This document shows, piece after piece, positions 14,600 to 16,927 of a stretch of 16,927 bases of DNA (position 1 is the stretch's first letter; each line of letters opens with the position of its first letter). The notes beneath the pieces were generated by a model, which saw only the letters and a program-made list of their open reading frames with translations, had not been told where the DNA came from and did not search any database. This stretch comes from Pollutimonas sp036675955 (GTDB lineage: Bacteria > Pseudomonadota > Gammaproteobacteria > Burkholderiales > Burkholderiaceae_B). A program made the position numbers and the translations under genes. The stretch covers positions 1-16,927 of the forward strand of contig JAKFDW010000052.1 in the NCBI GenBank assembly GCA_036675955.1, in the 5' to 3' direction.

Positions 14600-15615
14600 G
14601 ACCGGGAACCTTTGGGCTTTTCCACGTGCCCGCCGAACTGCTTTCTCATGGCCGACAATACGCGGTTGGCATAGTCGGCATTGCCGCGCGATTCGAATCG
14701 GGAGAACAGCGCTGCGCTCAGAACCGGCGTAGGAACACCCTGGTCGATCGCCGTCGCCAATGCCCAGCGCCCTTCACCTGAATCGGAGACATGGCCGGTG
14801 TAGTCTTCCAGCGCCGCATTGCCCTGCAAGGATCTGGCGGTAAGGTCGAGCAACCACGATCCAATGACACTGCCGCGCCGCCAGAGTTCGGTAATCTCGG
14901 GCAGATCGAGTTCGTACTGGAAATGTTCAGGGTGGCGCAATGGCGTTGTTTCAGCATCGGACTCGCGTTCATGCTTGCCTATATTAGCCTTGTGCAGAAT
15001 GTTCAAGCCTTCCGCGTAGGCCGCCATCATGCCGTACTCGATGCCATTGTGCACCATTTTGACGAAATGGCCGGCACCGTGCGGGCCGCAATGCAAATAG
15101 CCCTTATCGGCGCTGGTCTGCACCCGGTCCGGCGTGACTGGCACGGTGCCCGCTCCCGGTGAAAGCGCGGCAAATATGGGTTCCACACGTGCAAATGCGG
15201 CAGCGTCGCCACCCACCATGAGGCAATAGCCCCGCTCGAGACCTGCCACGCCGCCGCTGGTGCCCACGTCCATGTAGTGTATGCCCCTGTGCGCCAGCTC
15301 GGCCGCGCGGCGTATATCGTCGTGATAAGACGAATTGCCTCCGTCAATGACAATATCGTCTTCCTGCAACAGTGGCGCCAACTGCGCAAGCACCTTGTCC
15401 ACCACCGCGGCGGGCACCATGAGCCATACGGTCCGCGGGGCGGCGAGCTGCGCGACCAGATCCTGCAAGTCGGCACACGCCATGGCGCCGGCCTGGGTCA
15501 AGGGCTTTGCCGCATCGGGATGGCTGTCGTACACCACACATTCATGACCTTTTTGCAGCATACGCTGCACCATATTGCTGCCCATGCGGCCTAAACCCAC
15601 CATCCCGATCTGCAT
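14596..15615 (-). CDS. gnd: 6-phosphogluconate dehydrogenase (decarboxylating), short GndA/YqeC type
   Basis: Converts 6-phosphogluconate to ribulose 5-phosphate and CO2. At 339 residues it belongs to the short class, not the roughly 470-residue Gnd of E. coli. The Rossmann motif GLGRMG is at 7-12. Substrate-binding GNSSYHD, GTSGG and the catalytic segment HFVKMVHNGIEYG follow, the last with Lys and Asn of the catalytic set. After the second beta strand there is Asp30 (VYDSHPD), where NADP enzymes have Asn-Arg-Ser/Thr; an acid here favours NAD. GGAG at 15623-15626, seven bases before ATG 15615, fixes the start. It is the first gene of the gnd-zwf operon and diverges from the redoxin gene. The tail (HVEKPKGSRS) is variable. 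Confidence 0.94.
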   Translation of the reverse strand: MQIGMVGLGRMGSNMVQRMLQKGHECVVYDSHPDAAKPLTQAGAMACADLQDLVAQLAAPRTVWLMVPAAVVDKVLAQLAPLLQEDDIVIDGGNSSYHDDIRRAAELAHRGIHYMDVGTSGGVAGLERGYCLMVGGDAAAFARVEPIFAALSPGAGTVPVTPDRVQTSADKGYLHCGPHGAGHFVKMVHNGIEYGMMAAYAEGLNILHKANIGKHERESDAETTPLRHPEHFQYELDLPEITELWRRGSVIGSWLLDLTARSLQGNAALEDYTGHVSDSGEGRWALATAIDQGVPTPVLSAALFSRFESRGNADYANRVLSAMRKQFGGHVEKPKGSRS

Positions 15616-15700
15616 TGCATTTCTCCATAAAAATAAAACCTTAACCGATATCGATCTAGACTATTGCATTGACCGCTAGAAAGAACCCATGAGGCAAGGT
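15616..15700. promoter_or_regulatory. Divergent gnd/redoxin intergenic region
   Basis: An AT-rich spacer of 85 bases that should carry promoters for both genes. It has a perfect 8-base palindrome CGATATCG (15646-15653) about midway. No clear -35/-10 pair stands out on either strand. GAGG at 15691-15694 is placed six bases before ATG 15701. Confidence 0.4.
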
Positions 15701-16183
15701 ATGAGCGCTCCATCGTACGAATACGCGGCACCCTGGAAGATAAGCCAGTGGATGAACGCCTCCGGCGACGTGACGCTGGAATCCTTCCGCGGCAAAGTCG
15801 TGGTCGTGCATGCATTCCAGATGCTGTGTCCTGGCTGCGTCAGCCATGGCATCCCTCAGGCAAAAGCCATACACAACGCATTTCCCCTCGACAAGCTTCG
15901 TGTCGTCGGGCTGCATACGGTGTTCGAACACCATGAGGCGATGGGACCCGTATCCCTCAAGGCGTTCATCCAGGAATACCGCATACCGTTTCCGGTCGGC
16001 ATAGACGAGCGCCCGGCGGACAATCCTGTTCCCTTGACGATGCAGGCATACGGACTGCAGGGCACACCCAGCCTGATCCTCATCGACAAGAATGGCTATA
16101 TTAGATTGCATCATTTTGGACAACTGGACGATTTGCGCGCAGGCGCGGCCATTGGCCAGTTGCTTGCCGAAGGCGCCACTTGA
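15701..16183 (+). CDS. Redoxin/TlpA-like thioredoxin-fold protein with CPGC motif
   Basis: Thioredoxin-fold protein of 160 residues related to AhpC/TSA-redoxin and TlpA families. The active-site motif is Cys43-Pro-Gly-Cys46 in FQMLCPGC, and the cis-Pro turn is GTPSLILID near 120-130. There is no signal peptide or membrane anchor, so it is probably cytoplasmic, unlike most TlpA proteins. It may act as a thiol:disulfide reductase or a peroxiredoxin-like reductase, not decidable from sequence. ATG 15701 has GAGG six bases upstream; an in-frame ATG at 15689 would add four residues (MRQG) with a poorer ribosome site. It ends three bases before the stop of the convergent slipin gene. The CPGC version is well conserved in uncharacterised proteobacterial redoxins, from memory. 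Confidence 0.85.
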   Translation: MSAPSYEYAAPWKISQWMNASGDVTLESFRGKVVVVHAFQMLCPGCVSHGIPQAKAIHNAFPLDKLRVVGLHTVFEHHEAMGPVSLKAFIQEYRIPFPVGIDERPADNPVPLTMQAYGLQGTPSLILIDKNGYIRLHHFGQLDDLRAGAAIGQLLAEGAT

Positions 16184-16186
16184 CGA

Positions 16187-16927
16187 TCAAACCTTCTTGC
16201 TCACGAGCGCCGACAACAGATCCACGGGTATGGGGAAAACAAGCGTGGAGCTTTTGTCGCCCGCCACCTGCGTGAGCGTCTGCAGATAGCGCAACTGCAT
16301 TGCCGAAGGTTGAGCCGCCAGTATCTCGGCGGCTTCCATCAGCGCCTGTGCCGCCTGCTTTTCGCCCTCCGCATGAATCACCTTGGCGCGACGTTCGCGC
16401 TCGGCCTCGGCCTGGCGGGCAATAGCGCGCACCATGCTTTCGTTCAGGTCGATGTGCTTGATCTCGACGTTCGTCACCTTGATTCCCCACGAGTCGGTCT
16501 GGGCATCCAGTATCTGTTGAATATCGAGATTGAGCTTTTCACGTTCCGACAGCATTTCATCGAGCTCATGCTTGCCCAGCACGGCGCGCAAGGTGGTCTG
16601 CGCCAATTGGCTGGTGGCCTCGAGGTAATGTTCAACCTGGATGATGGCCCTGTCGGGAGCCACAACCCGGAAGTACAGGACCGCATTGACCTTCACAGAA
16701 ACGTTGTCCCGTGAAATGACGTCTTGCGCCGGCACATCCATGGTGACCACGCGCAAATCCACCCGCACCATTTGCTGCAATACCGGTATCACGAAGATCA
16801 GTCCGGGCCCCTTCACCTTGGTGAATCGGCCCAGGGTGAAGATCACGCCGCGCTGGTATTCGCGAAGGATCTTGATGGCATTGATCACCACCAGCAGTAC
16901 GACGATGATGATGACGGTCAAGGCAAT
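16187..16927 (-). CDS. Slipin/stomatin-like SPFH (band 7) membrane protein (5' partial)
   Basis: Membrane-anchored SPFH-domain protein that forms oligomers on the inner membrane and is linked to membrane quality control. 246 residues are visible. The frame stays open to the window edge, and the only upstream start is a TTG at 16921 inside the transmembrane segment, so the true start is probably a few codons outside. A hydrophobic hairpin (VIIIVVLLVVINAIKIL) is followed by EYQRGVIFTLGRFTKVKGPG, the SPFH core with PAQDVISRDNVSVKVNAVLYFRV, and a charged coiled coil (RQAEAERERRAKVIHAEGEKQAAQAL). The C-terminus has the stomatin-type STLVFPIPVDLLSAL. Slipin genes usually pair with an NfeD-like gene, which would lie upstream, beyond the window. 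Converges on the redoxin gene with a three-base gap. Confidence 0.93.
   Translation of the reverse strand: MALTVIIIVVLLVVINAIKILREYQRGVIFTLGRFTKVKGPGLIFVIPVLQQMVRVDLRVVTMDVPAQDVISRDNVSVKVNAVLYFRVVAPDRAIIQVEHYLEATSQLAQTTLRAVLGKHELDEMLSEREKLNLDIQQILDAQTDSWGIKVTNVEIKHIDLNESMVRAIARQAEAERERRAKVIHAEGEKQAAQALMEAAEILAAQPSAMQLRYLQTLTQVAGDKSSTLVFPIPVDLLSALVSKKV

Noticed and set aside
1..16927. Mobile element, CRISPR array, tRNA or defence system
   Set aside because: No transposase, integrase, direct-repeat array, cloverleaf or defence-type domain was seen; the gene content is ordinary metabolism and stress response.

Overview
The window reads as a chromosomal segment of a moderately GC-rich betaproteobacterium. 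The most likely placement is Burkholderiales, family Alcaligenaceae (Bordetella/Pusillimonas-like), judged from protein style, dense head-to-tail packing and gene content; no rRNA or other phylogenetic marker is present to prove it. About 96% is coding. I see no tRNA, rRNA, insertion sequence, phage gene or CRISPR array, and no stretch over 300 bases without a gene.

Left part (1-8406) is an uptake-and-catabolism cluster. The 3' end of a DppB-type permease gene, a DppC-type permease gene and a fused DppD-DppF ATPase gene are joined by ATGA overlaps, and a zinc M20-type N-carbamoyl amidohydrolase and an EamA/DMT permease follow on the same strand. A GhrA-type 2-ketoacid reductase gene converges on these. 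Divergent from it run a class III omega-aminotransferase and an FCD-type GntR regulator. An AT-rich spacer with the perfect palindrome TGATATATCA separates the divergent pair and is the best operator candidate. A probable intrinsic terminator closes the cluster at 8418-8452. The enzyme set suggests import of an N-carbamoyl or ureido compound, decarbamoylation to an amino acid, transamination, and reduction of a keto or glyoxylate-like product. The substrate itself cannot be read from the sequence.

Middle part (8473-10354) holds the CbpA/CbpM co-chaperone pair and an NAD(P)H-dependent FMN reductase.

Right part (10388-16927) is a carbohydrate and stress block. A GH15 glucoamylase/trehalase-like gene with a downstream acylphosphatase faces away from a UspA gene, whose promoter carries an almost perfect FNR/ANR box at class II spacing. 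Convergent with uspA is a gnd-zwf operon whose products both lack the usual NADP-binding side chains, which suggests an NADH-producing oxidative pentose phosphate branch. A CPGC redoxin and a slipin/stomatin gene (cut by the window end) follow.

No wholly new kind of system was recognised. The two most interesting combinations are the possible NAD-type Zwf-Gnd module next to an anaerobically controlled UspA gene, and the amidohydrolase/transaminase/ketoacid-reductase cluster with its candidate GntR operator.
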